DNA of 64,000 nucleotides from Neostapfia colusana (Eukaryota; Streptophyta; Magnoliopsida; Poales; Poaceae): positions 112,500,153 to 112,564,152 of the forward strand of contig JASWHV010000003.1 in NCBI GenBank assembly GCA_030760725.1, read 5' to 3'. The translations under genes were made by a program, and so were the position numbers. Under the pieces are notes generated by a model. It saw only the letters and a program-made list of their open reading frames with translations. It was not told the origin of the DNA and did not search any database. This document shows, piece after piece, positions 12,185-22,109 of the stretch. Position 1 is the first letter of the stretch; every line of letters begins with the position of its first letter.

Positions 12185-12325
12185 GTTTATAGCAGGAGGT
12201 TTTGTAGAGACTGCAGAAGGAATGTTATTCGTGAACTGAAGGATTTGAAGGAACTAAAGCGCATGCGAAAGGAACCTCGCTGCACTAGTTGGTTCTGTGT
12301 TGCAGATACAGCTTTCATGTGCGAG
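12185..12325 (+). pseudogene. Host pseudogene, third visible exon
   Basis: It encodes 'RRFCRDCRRNVIRE', 'LKDLKELKRMRKEPRCTSW' and 'FCVADTAFMCE'; donor GT at 12326. With the natural acceptor (AG 12183-12184) the exon is 141 nt and the joined frame is one base short, as if a base had been lost just after the junction. Two alternative acceptors, AG at 12191-12192 or 12194-12195, would start the exon at 12193 or 12196 and restore the frame, losing a few residues. So the lesion here is possible, not proven. Confidence 0.75.
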
Positions 12326-12425
12326 GTCAGCGTGCTTTCCTTACCATCCTAACATCTTCTCTACTTTGAGTTTGTGGTTGTTTTTGTTTCTCCCTTTCCC
12401 CCCCTTTTTTTTCACAAATGTGCAT

Positions 12426-13001
12426 TGTTGGGTGATCTGCCCGCTGGTCCTTGGCGGCCAGAACAGGGGGGGCCGAACCAGGATCCCCCTGTCAGGCGCG
12501 CGCCCAGGATCAGGCCGGATGCTCCTTCTAGAAGATATTAGAGATTAGTCTTCATAGAGATAGAATTAAAGATAGACTAGAGGTTGAGTTGTAATAGATC
12601 AGGACTCTTGTAACGGGGGCTATATAAAGAAGCCAAAACACCCCAGTTTGATTCAGACCAATAGAGAAATTATTCCTCCACCTCTAGCCCTAGCCGCCAC
12701 CTCCCTCTCTCCCTGGAGCAGCCGCCGCCACCCCTGCTGATCTCCCTGTTCTGCGCCTCCACAGCTCAGGAACAGGCCGGCAGCTCTCCTCTCTCCCTGT
12801 TTTGATCGCCTAGATAAGAAGTACCTCTCTCCCTGCTTCTGTTCTGTCCAGGATAGAACTAGAAGCTTCTGTTTTTCTTCTGTTCTAGCCTCTATTCTTG
12901 CTGTAGATCAAATCTTCTTGGAGGGCAGACTGATCTGCTAGATCAGATTATACAGCAAGGTTAGACACTATTTCATCAGGAAACAGACCGGAGTTGTAAC
13001 A
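12426..13001 (+). mobile_element. Solo LTR, TSD TGCAT
   Basis: A 576-bp segment starting TGTTGGGTGATC and ending GTTGTAACA, flanked by perfect 5-bp duplications TGCAT (12421-12425 and 13002-13006). It has TG...CA ends, a TATA box (tatataaag, 12621) about 195 bp in, and a C-rich leader, so it is an LTR with a plus-strand promoter. No internal sequence or second LTR remains: the usual product of recombination between two LTRs. Whether the parent was copia or gypsy cannot be told. Confidence 0.85.
12621..12628 (+). promoter_or_regulatory. TATA box in solo LTR
   Basis: 'ggctatataaagaag' sits in the expected U3 position of the solo LTR, pointing in the sense direction of the host gene. Confidence 0.5.
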
Positions 13002-13148
13002 TGCATCGGTTAGCAAATTTTATAGGGGAAAATTTGTACATAACATTCAGAATACCTTTCATTCCCCCTTTGTTGCGTAGCAGGTGATATGCCTTGCTTA
13101 TGAGCAGCTACCATCCCTTATGATAACACCTGCTTTGCATATTTGTAG

Positions 13149-13520
13149 GTGTTTGAGGATGCTGTTCTTGTTGATTGGCACCAATGTGTAATGGAGCACA
13201 CTGGGTCTTACCGCTTTTTTGAGTGGGCTATTGGAACCGATGAGGGAAAATCTGATATTCTTCATTTCGAAAGTGTGGGGTTGAAGAGGCAAGTCCAAAG
13301 GAAAGGCCTTGATCTGGAGAAGTTTGAAGACTATTTTGTTACACTAAGGGCATGGAGGATGGATGGCCACTGCACAGAGTTCTGTGTGAAGGCACATGCC
13401 TTGAAGGATCAATCATGTGTTCACCGCAGGCTGATTGTGGGGGACGGATTTGTGACAATCACCAAAGGTGAAAGTGTTAGAAGTTTCTTTGAGTATGCTG
13501 AAGGAGCAGAGGAAGAGGAT
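13149..13520 (+). pseudogene. Host pseudogene, fourth visible exon
   Basis: 372 nt, phase 0 at both ends, acceptor 'tttgtag', donor 'ggat|gtaaga'. It is open throughout and encodes the central globular part: 'DWHQCV', 'FFEWAIGTDEGKSDILHFE', 'FVTLRAWRMDGHCTEFCVKAH', 'GDGFVTITKGESVRSFFEYAE', ending in an acidic run. It is intact, so whole-gene inactivation may be fairly recent or constraint was uneven. Confidence 0.85.
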
Positions 13521-13640
13521 GTAAGAGGCTTCTATTTTACATAATTATGATCAAACATGACCAAATTACTTATTACGCAACACTTGAGCACAATGTTCTG
13601 AGAATTCAGATAATCTAATCACTGACACACACATGAGCAG

Positions 13641-13772
13641 GAAGATGATGCTATGGACAGAGATGGGAATGATCCTGATAATGATGCTACTCATCCTCAG
13701 AAACATGCTAAGAGCCCTTAACATGCAAGCCAATTTCTCATGGATGCTGCTGCGGTGATCTTCAAAGAACAG
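13641..13772 (+). pseudogene. Host pseudogene, fifth visible exon with stop
   Basis: 132 nt, phase 0. It encodes 'EDDAMDRDGND', 'HPQKHAKSP', then an in-frame TAA (13719-13721), then 'QFLMDAAAVIFKEQ' up to donor 'acag|gtagtg'. The conserved sequence resumes in the same frame after the stop, which therefore is a nonsense change. Confidence 0.8.
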
Positions 13773-14676
13773 GTAGTGTATGGTGTTGAATGCGTAGTAA
13801 TTGACTAACTGTTGAGGAAATAAAGCAACTCCTTTAGTGATATCAACTATACAAAGAATAAAAGTTTGTCTGCTTATTCATTTTTATGATTCGTAAGTGA
13901 AGTAGGGTCCTAATTGTTCCCTTTCTAAGTGTCATAGTATTACCTGAGATGTCTTCCTTTCTATAAACCTTATGAAAGAACAATTTCTTGACATAAATAC
14001 ATGATTACTCTATTCACTCTTTTAAATAGCCTGCACAAGTGAGACAATTTACCATTCTAAGCAATTTTTTATGAGCATGTTACCTTGCGAGACAAAGGTG
14101 TCAAAATCACAATAACAAAGTGGTGGAAGTTAGAAATGAGAAGTGCAACAATCCTATAAAGTGGGTGATTATAGGACTTAAGGGTGAAGAGGGAGGTGCA
14201 AATAGCATGTGAGACTTGTATTAGGAAGGTAGTTAGTAAGGTGTCTCGGATGACCAAAGGCAAGAAATATGAAGCTAAAGGCACATGGTGATGGAATGAG
14301 AATGTCCAGAAGGCTATTAAGGAGAAAAGTGCTACAAGAGTTGGCATCATGATTCATGATAGAAGTATAAGAAACATGATGAAGTACAAAGAGGTTAAGA
14401 AAAATGCAAGATGAGTTATGAGTGAAGAGGGCGGGCCTATGATGAGCTATATGAGAAACTAGGGATAAAGCAAGGCGAAGAGGATATACAAGATGGCAAA
14501 ATTCATGAGATGGGTAAGGGATCTCAACCAAGTTAAATGCATAAGAAATGGGGCAAATTAATATGAAGAGATTAAGAACGGATTGAGAGATCACTTTGAT
14601 TAGCTATTTAATGATGGCAATGAGAGTTTGAGGTTAAGGAATCATTAAAAAGATGAAAGAAGGAAAGGCCTTTGAC

Positions 14677-15133
14677 CTAGGCTTTTAAATTGGCGCCTAG
14701 GCGCTTGCCAGGCCTAGGCGCCTAGACGGACGGCGGGCGCGGAGGCGGCGGGCAGAGGCGGAGCTAGCGGGCGGAGGCAGTGGGCAGCAGGCGCGGCGAG
14801 CACAGCGGAGGCTGAGGCAGCGGGCTGGCTCTCGGAACCGTCAGATCTAATCCAACAGTTATCTCTCCACATCAGCACATAAAAAATAGCACCCCACCCT
14901 AAACCTAAAGAACTCTTCTCTTACCCTCACTCTCCTCTCCACCCATCCCTCCACCGATGGCGGCAGCGGCGTGGCGTGGCGAGAGGCCAGCGGTGGCACG
15001 GCGCGGCGAGGGGCCGACGGTGGTGCGGCGAGGGGCATGATGACTGGCGGCGGCGGCGGCCTCTAGGTGAGGCGACCTATCCAGGTGTCGGGGCTGCACC
15101 GACTGGACGCCTAGGCGACGCCGTGAAAACACT
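14677..15133. mobile_element. Small hAT-type element inside the LINE
   Basis: A 457-bp GC-rich insert bounded by imperfect inverted ends (ctaggctttt... / ...aaaacact) and imperfect 8-bp direct repeats CCTTTGAC (14669-14676) and ATTTTGAC (15134-15141). Removing it with one repeat copy rejoins the LINE reading frame ('GKAF-DPDDVPFE'), which strongly supports the boundaries. No transposase. It carries the same cgcctaggcg-type repeats as the element at 16603. Confidence 0.65.
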
Positions 15134-15273
15134 ATTTTGACCCTGATGATGTCCCATTTGAGATGCAGAGATGCTTTAAAGACGTGACAATAGTATGGTT
15201 AACTAATCTATTCAACTATATTTTTCAGCGATGTTATCTTAAAAACAGTAAACAGATGATTCTTGAAAAATTT

Positions 15274-16065
15274 AGGCCCTAAATGGGCATGTATACGGTT
15301 GACCCATTTAAGCGGGTCAATGGGCATCTAAACAGGCTGAACTAGACGGTTTCGGGTCAGGTTTCAACGCTATTTCGGCCCGTTTACGTGATGTATATAA
15401 ACTGACGCTAGGGTTAGAAATCGGACACGCTCTTCCGTTGCCTGTTAAGCACCGCCGCCCAAATCATCCACGCACCGTCAAGCCCTATCTGCATGTTGCC
15501 GAGCTGCCGTGTGCTGAGGGACAAGGCAAGTGCCCACAATCCTCCATGGTCTTTTAGTTTATTGGATTTTGATCCATACGTGGCTATTATTACAGATTCT
15601 TTATTTATTGTCACTTAAGCATATACTAAGCTTTACTTCAAACACACAAGTAGTATTTTCCACAATACTTGTGTTTCATAAAAATATAATAAAACAACTA
15701 TCAATAGCCGAAGGTTAAAGTATTTGTTTAGGTTGCTAGATGTCTAATTCTTCACGTATGAATATTATGATTTGGTAGTGTGACCCCGAGCTTCATTTGT
15801 GGCATTGTAGTATTGTGATTGTTTAATCTTTATATGGTGTCGAAGTTAAATTATTTTCAAAGATGGGTTTGAAGTTGATTTGGACATCTGTAGCAGGGCA
15901 GTGTAGTAAAAAATACTTTTTTCTTGCTGCTATAGTACATACCATTTAATCCGTATATACATCGTTGAAATGCCTCCTAAACCTTCTAAATGGTAAACAT
16001 GCTTCTATCGACTGTCTACCGTTTATCGTTTAGAATAACATTGTTTTTCAGTTAAACAAGATGCA
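15274..16065. other. Unidentified ~0.8-kb insert in the LINE
   Basis: The LINE reading ends near 15273 ('..EKFR') and resumes near 16066 ('ILVPLFNNR'), where the intact family has about four residues between. The intervening 0.8 kb has no coding potential, no clear inverted ends and no target duplication that I could find. It may be another miniature or foreign element, or a captured fragment. Confidence 0.5.
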
Positions 16066-16602
16066 AAAGTATATTAGTACCACTCTTCAATAATAGATGA
16101 GGTATTCAAAGTGGTATTAATTAATAAAGAATTAAGTTCATAAGTCATACCATGAAGCTTTGGGATGGAGTGGTTGAGCATTGCTTGAGAAGAGTGATGA
16201 ATGCCACTAAAAATCAATTTGGTTTTATTAATGTTTTAAGAAGCAGTGGAGAAGAGCGAACAAAGAAGGCATATGACCAGATACCAAGAATGATCATGTG
16301 GTGGACGCTAGATGAACATAAAATGCCAACAAAGTACATTACTTTTATTAAGGATAATTACGATAATTTTGTAAAAAATATGCGCATAAATGATTGTGAG
16401 GCCAATACAATTACTATCACAATAGGACTACACAAGAATAGCCTTGAGCCCATACATCTTTTACTTAGTGATGGATGAGGTGTCGAAGAAAAGACAAGGG
16501 GATATCACATGACGCTTGCTCTTTGCTTATGATGTAGTGTTGGTAAATGAAACTAGGGATGGTGTTGATAAGAAATTAGATCTATGCTGACAAACCTTAG
16601 AG

Positions 16603-17161
16603 CAAGGTTTTAAAAGGTGCTAGGCGGGACGGTGACTCTCGGCCTAGAGCCTAAGCACGCCTAGGCGTTCTGTACTGTAGCAGTGATGTTTTATATTTTT
16701 TTTTAAAAATATAGTAACATGTACATATTTCTGTTGTGTTGGTTATTTTTTCACAGCCCACTTCTATTTCCATTTGGCACATGGCCCAGCCCATAGGCGC
16801 TTGATTTCATTTCAGCCTGCAAACACCACCCACTAGGGCTTCGGGCGCCATCTCTCCTCACACCCCCACCCTGTAGGTCGGCCGCGCCGCCATCTTCCTC
16901 GGTCCGCCTGCCACCCAGCCTGCCACCCCCCCACAGGTCGGCCGCGCCGCCATCAATTCGTCTGTCGTCCGGCCCGCTCCCCTCGCGTCGCCGGTTGTGT
17001 CGCCGCTCCCTGAAGTGTGCACCCCTCGCGCCCGCGACATTGGTTCCTTGCAGATCTCATGCCGCTCCCTGGAAGCACCCCCAGGGCGCCTTACGTCCGC
17101 CTACCCACCGAGACGAGGCATGCCTAGGCGCTCGCCTCACAGCGCGCTTTTTGTAACCCTG
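16603..17161. mobile_element. Small hAT-type element inside the LINE
   Basis: 559 bp with imperfect inverted ends (caaggttttaaaag / cagggttacaaaaag as seen from the right) and 8-bp direct repeats CCTTAGAG (16595-16602) and TCTTAGAG (17162-17169), 7 of 8 identical. It lies in the LINE RT frame between 'LTNLEQ'-type and 'LESKGFKLNRTKTEY'-type sequence. The CA(A/G)GGTT ends and 8-bp duplication fit hAT. No transposase; the body has a CCGCC-rich block and an accidental minus-strand ORF (16858-17040). Confidence 0.75.
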
Positions 17162-17279
17162 TCTTAGAGTCCAAGGGGTTTAAGCTTAATAGGACCAAGA
17201 CTGAGTATATGAGGTGTGACTTTAGTGGTGTTAGGTGTGAAAAAAGAAATGTTAGTCTACAAGAACAAATATTACCTAG

Positions 17280-17432
17280 CCCGGATAAAAGAGGTGGGGT
17301 TGTGATAGGCTTGACGAGCCAACAACTACACTTAGCCATTCTCATGGAAATGAACCCCAATATAAAAAAATTGTTGGGTTTCATGTCTAGCCTACCCCAA
17401 CATGCTTGGGATAAAGGCTTGGTTGTTGTTGT
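17280..17432 (+). mobile_element. Short SINE/LINE-tail element ending in GTT repeat
   Basis: A 150-bp unit running from 'gcccggataaaagaggtgggg' through 'gggtttcatgtctagcc' and 'gcttgggataaaggct' to a (GTT)n end. It interrupts the LINE frame, which resumes at 'taggatcaatg'. Related tails occur at 17980-18050 and about 32278-32335, and an inverted partial copy at about 18135-18290. It is probably a LINE 3' end or a SINE mobilised by that LINE. Confidence 0.55.
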
Positions 17433-17979
17433 TAGGATCAATGTTATAAAGCAATGGTGATATTGATAAGGATGTTTGCCACGAGATCAAGATAGGGTGA
17501 ATGAAGTGGCGGTCAGATTTGTGATGTTTTATGGGAGCAGAGAGTTGGCTAGTAAACACAACATGTCCAAGAAATGAGTGTCGTAAACATGTGCACGTTA
17601 CAGTGGGTGTGCTGTTACATAAGAAAAGACCGAATTAGGAACGAGATGATTCGAGATAGGGTAGGGGTGGCGTCGATTAAAGAGAAGCTAGTATTACATT
17701 GACTAAGGTGGTTTGGACGTATCCAGTGGAGACCTCCAGAAGCATAGGTTAGCAGTGGGATTCTAAAGGTTGGAGAAAATGTTAGAAGGACTGGAGGATG
17801 ACCAAGGTTGACTTGGGAGAGGTAGTAAAACGGGACTTGACGGGTTAGAATGTATTTACAGACTTAGCTCATGATAGGACTACATGGAAAGTAGCAATTC
17901 ATGTGCCAAAATCTTAGTTTTCTTTTATTTTATTACTCTTACCTCTCTTCCTCTCTTTTACTTCATTTTTTTTTAAAAT

Positions 17980-18052
17980 GAAATTATTAGGTTTCATGTC
18001 TAGCCTACCCCAACGTGCTTGGGACAAAGGCTTTGTTATTCTTGTTGTTAGA
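17980..18052 (+). mobile_element. LINE/SINE 3' tail copy
   Basis: 'gtttcatgtctagcctacc' and 'gtgcttgggacaaaggct' followed by TTGTTATTCTTGTTG, the same tail as at 17370-17432. It probably marks the 3' end of the LINE copy above. Confidence 0.55.
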
Positions 18053-18134
18053 GAAAAGCGGGCGGAGGAGCTAGGCAAAAAGTGGAGTCAACTCTATATA
18101 TTTTATTATATCTTCTTCTTTTACAAAGCCTTTA

Positions 18135-18290
18135 TTCCAAAAATGTTGAGGTGGGCAAAAACGAAACCCAAATTGGTTTCATATCCATAGTAATGGCTGA
18201 TTTTGATGTTGGCTCACCAAGCCTATCACAACCCTTCTTTACCCGGGCTTGGGACCGACTATACCTAGAAAGGCATAGGTGGATTTTATT
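18135..18290 (-). mobile_element. Inverted LINE/SINE tail fragment
   Basis: The reverse complement contains 'cccgggtaaagaagggttgtgataggcttgg' (shown here across more than one block), matching the 5' part of the 17280-17432 unit in opposite orientation. Short and diverged. Confidence 0.45.
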
Positions 18291-18308
18291 ATATATTGTA
18301 AATTTTTT

Positions 18309-18486
18309 GGAACGGGAGTCCTAGGTCAGTGGTAAAGTTATTGCTTTGTGACCATGAGTCATGGGTTCAAGTCTTGAAAACATCTTGTAGAAATGTAGGA
18401 AAATACTGCACAAACAAAAAATAACAGTGGGTTGAACCCTTCTCCGGACCTTTCGCAAGTGAGAACTCTGTGCATTAGGCTACTAT
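18309..18486 (+). mobile_element. tRNA-derived SINE (Au-like)
   Basis: A tRNA-like head: A-box-like 'ggtcagtggtaaag' (18324-18337) and B-box-like 'ggttcaagtc' (18364-18373), spaced as in pol III promoters. The body ends with 'cccttctccggacc' and 'ctctgtgcattaggctac', the tail pattern I associate with Au-type SINEs of grasses. There is no anticodon-arm pairing to support a functional tRNA. No target duplication was established. Confidence 0.6.
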
Positions 18487-18555
18487 AAATTTTTAAATTT
18501 GACTGATGAATACTTCAATCCGTGAGATAAGCGGCAAAAAACGCAAGAAGCGATG

Positions 18556-21500
18556 TGTCACACCCGGTTTTTCCGAAGAAACAACCAAGTGAATATCACA
18601 TGTATGCCAGGATCATTTTCTCATACATGTGATGACAAATAGTGAAGCATCATTTATTACAAGCCAGGTGTCGAATATAAATAAGTCTTACATAATAAAT
18701 GTCTCGATGGACAATAATAAGTTCATCACAAGTAAATAAACTAGCAGCGGAATATTATTCTTTAGGGCTCCATCACAGGCGTTGCCCGGGGGTCTTCATG
18801 AACCTAAAAACCTTCTTCGGGTCCAAAGTCTTGGTCATTATACACCACCTCATTATCTTGACCTGAGCAGCAATATAAACCAACAAATATGCAAGGTTGA
18901 GTACCAATGGTACTCAGCAAGTGTGGGAAAATTATATCATGCATGGCTAGAACAAGGAGAGGTTGAACTCATGGTTAAAGCACTACGCAATTAATACCTA
19001 TCACCTTAGCTTATTAAGCACCTACATTACTACACAGGTGAAATGGTCCAAATCTCCCATCCCATCATCATAAACCAATAACCATAATCATCATTTCCAA
19101 TGTTAAGCTCCCCGCTTAACATCCAAAACCATAACATCATTTCCAAAGTTAAGCTCCCCGCTCAACTTCCAAAACCATCAATCCTCTAATCATGAATAAG
19201 TCCAGGCCGCTCTTAACCGTGAGCACGGCTGTCAAGACAGTTTTTAACTCTGCAGAGTTTGTACCACTGTACCCACAAGTAGTGATTTCATCCCCCGTTG
19301 CCGGGTGGACTAAAAGAACCTCCATTATGCCAGTGGCTACGATCCACATTCACACTTCCCAGGTGTGCGGCCAAGAGATCACTACGAAGCCTTTACAAAG
19401 GGATTCCCGACGAGCGTGGGCCCACTGAGGTTTCACCCCTAACAGCATACAAGAGGCTCCAACCCCGCTGCAGTGGCCCCCTCTTGAGCCTTGCGGTTCA
19501 TATGGTAGTCCAGCTGACACCAACTCCCCGCACCATCCAACACACCCATACTACGCCGGGGATACACCTAATTAATTGGCTAAGCTGCCCCATCTCAGCA
19601 TGTGGTTGGCACTGTAAAGCCGGGTTACATGCTCCATGAACCGGTCCTTAGGATCCAGGCAAGTACTAAACACAAACCCAAGTCTCGTGCACCCAGCACA
19701 CAACCAAAACATTCAACTTGCCTTGATCCCTACCTCTACATAACTCACAATATCTCATTCAAGAGTATGGTAATATAAACTGATGATTTCATGTCCCAAA
19801 TACCCCATTCTAAGCATGGCTAAGCATATGCATGGAAATAAATGACATGGTAAAATAAATCCCAACCCAATCTACAAGGAAACAAGGTAATGCAATTCTA
19901 GGGAAACTTTCCTAGCATGGGTTTCATATTTCATTTGACAATGCAAATAATTCTATCTACACATCCTAGCATAGGATCAAAGTGGTCAAGGACACTTGCC
20001 TCCTTCTTGCTGCTCTTGAAATGGGTAGTCTTGGTCTTGGAATTGAATAACTTGTTCTTGAGCAGGTTCTACTTCATACCATCACACATAGCAAAAGAAA
20101 AACAACAATCATAAGACATAGTTCACACTTCTTACTTCATACAAACCACACATTCATATTTATAAAAGTTCTTCACTATTTTATGTGTTGTGAATACTCT
20201 AGGTGTGTTGATTTTAGGACTTGCATACACTTTTATTCATATGTGTATGATTCCTACTTTAGTGTTCATATTTATACTCACATACTATATATATATATAT
20301 ATGTATATATGTGTGTTTCAGTTTTAAATAAATTCCTTATATATTAAACTACCAAGTATGTATGAAAAGTATTTTTTTCTTCTCCATATGTGCCTTCATA
20401 ACTTCTATCAACCCTAAACTGAATCCTTTGTATTTTAGAAACTCTATTTATCATTTACTAGTTTCTATATTTTCAGATTTATATTCTTATGCATAATTGT
20501 GCATTTTATTATTAAATTAGTAATACACACTACCTAAACAGATTAGTGTTCTGGTCCTAAATAATTTAGGATCATATTTTGACCTTGGCTTCTGATGTAT
20601 ACTATTTCATAATTATTTTCCCTATTTTTCTTTAACTATTCTTTACTTAAAAATGTGTCCCTATACTATTAAATGTGAATAATAGATGAAACAGATTTAT
20701 TTCAGCCCAAAAATATATTTTTATCTCACTCCAAAGTTTTCTAAGTACTGAGAAAGTTTTTAATAAATTTGACAATTATGTTTGTTCCCCCTTTTTAACA
20801 TTTAAACACTAGTTACATATTCAATTTTCTAAATTAAATATTAAACAGAGCTAAAATAATGAATTCACCCCATTACAGGGTCTATAATATTATTTTCATA
20901 ATTTCCAGGGGTCTAGCTACACTTTTCAGAGGTGTTTTTCTTAATTTCTATTAAGTCTAGGGGCTAAAACTGATTTTTAAATGAATTTACATGATTTTCT
21001 GGAGTTCCCGGGGCTAGATCTGAAGTTTCCGGGGCTAGCTCTCAATTCCAGAGAACCCCAGGGGGTAGCACGTAAGAATTCCAGTCTTTATAACGCGGGG
21101 CTGACGTGGACCGTCTGATTTTAAACCGACGGCTGAGATTATAACATCGAACCGGTACGCGGGGTTTTAAAGTCTACCGTGCGATTTAAAATAAACGGCG
21201 CACAAGCGGCCACGTCGCTCTGATCGAGCGCGGGCGGCGCTGCCGGCGGCGCACGGCGGCGGGAAGCGGCGATCTCGCCGGAAACTTTCGGATCCTCGAG
21301 AATTCTTCCTAGAACTGTGATCTTATGGCCTAGATCGGTAGAGGGGAGGTCAGGGATCTCACCTCGGGGGTTTTCTCGAGCTCGGGGGTCCTGGAAAGTG
21401 CTCTGCGGCGAGGTCCGAGGCAAAACCACGGCGAAGCTCGTCGGAGCTGGATTTGCACCGTATATCTTCGGGTTTTCTGCACCTGCAAAGTTCCCCGGAG

Positions 21501-22064
21501 GCGGTGGATCAAGACCAACGAGTTAGATCAGAGTTTCCGAGCTTAGATCGGCCAGAATTCACCGGCGAAGTCTCGGGGCTCACCGGAGTGAAAATCGGCG
21601 ATCGCGTGCGAAAAACTGATCGGATCGGTTGTTTTTATAGCCGGGGGAGGGCGGTGGTTCTGTTGTGATCGAGTTAGAGTCCTCAGGTTCCAGAATTCGG
21701 CTGCGGGACGCGGTTTCCCGATCGGTTGCGATCGCGCGCGCGCGGGGAGAAGTCCGGGGTCGCGGGGTTAGGGATGACAGGCGGGTCCCACATGTCAGCG
21801 AGGGGCAGCGCGGCGCGCGCGGGGGCGGGCTGCGCGGGGGTTAGCTGGGCCGGCTGGGGTTTCGGCCCACTGGCCAGTTTTTTTCTGGTTTTCCTTTTTT
21901 CTTTTTCATTTCTTTTCTGTTTTGAGTATAATTTGAATTCCAGTTTGAATTTGAATTTTTGCAAAACATGCAATACGTCCAAAAATTTCTAAATTCCCCT
22001 CTGAACATGGTTTATGGTTCTAAATCAAAATTTGAGTCTTGACTAAAAAATTTGGGGTGTTACA
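18556..22064 (-). repeat. 3' LTR of the Tekay-like element
   Basis: 3509 bp, TGTCAC...GTTACA as written on the plus strand. It carries the AT microsatellite near 20286 (two bases longer than the other LTR), a GC-rich block (21100-21860) and a TATA-like sequence at 21630-21641 read on the minus strand. Short reading frames inside it are duplicated exactly in the other LTR and are not genes. Confidence 0.95.
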
Positions 22065-22085
22065 GCTCTACCCCCCTTAAAAGAA
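22065..22085 (-). other. Polypurine tract of the Tekay-like element
   Basis: On the minus strand 'ttttaaggggggtagagc' lies directly before the 3' LTR, where plus-strand DNA synthesis is primed. Confidence 0.8.
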
Positions 22086-22109
22086 ATCTCATCCTCGAGA
22101 TTGGTGTTT

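Larger units (their letters stand above)
12326..13148 (+). other. Intron containing a solo LTR
   Basis: An 823-bp intron; 576 bp of it is the solo LTR at 12426-13001, leaving about 240 bp of ordinary intron once the LTR and one copy of its target duplication are removed. Confidence 0.7.
14070..17905 (+). pseudogene. LINE reverse-transcriptase remnant (RTE-like), nested inserts
   Basis: Conserved pieces of a grass LINE ORF2 appear in order in changing frames: endonuclease-RT linker ('WWNENVQKAIKEK' near 14290), RT start ('KAFDPDDVPFEM', across the insert at 14677-15133), 'MKLWDGVVEHCLRR' and 'NQFGF' (from 16152), 'YDQIPR', 'KYITFIKDNYDN', then the thumb/maturase-like tail ('KLSRTKTEYM'-type, 17190 on) to about 17905. 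It has many stops and frameshifts. Element type is inferred from the sequence order and from the nearby GTT-repeat tails seen on RTE-like grass LINEs. Confidence 0.7.

Noticed and set aside
18324..18373. A tRNA gene
   Set aside because: A- and B-box-like motifs are present, but no cloverleaf with a paired anticodon arm can be drawn and a SINE tail follows.
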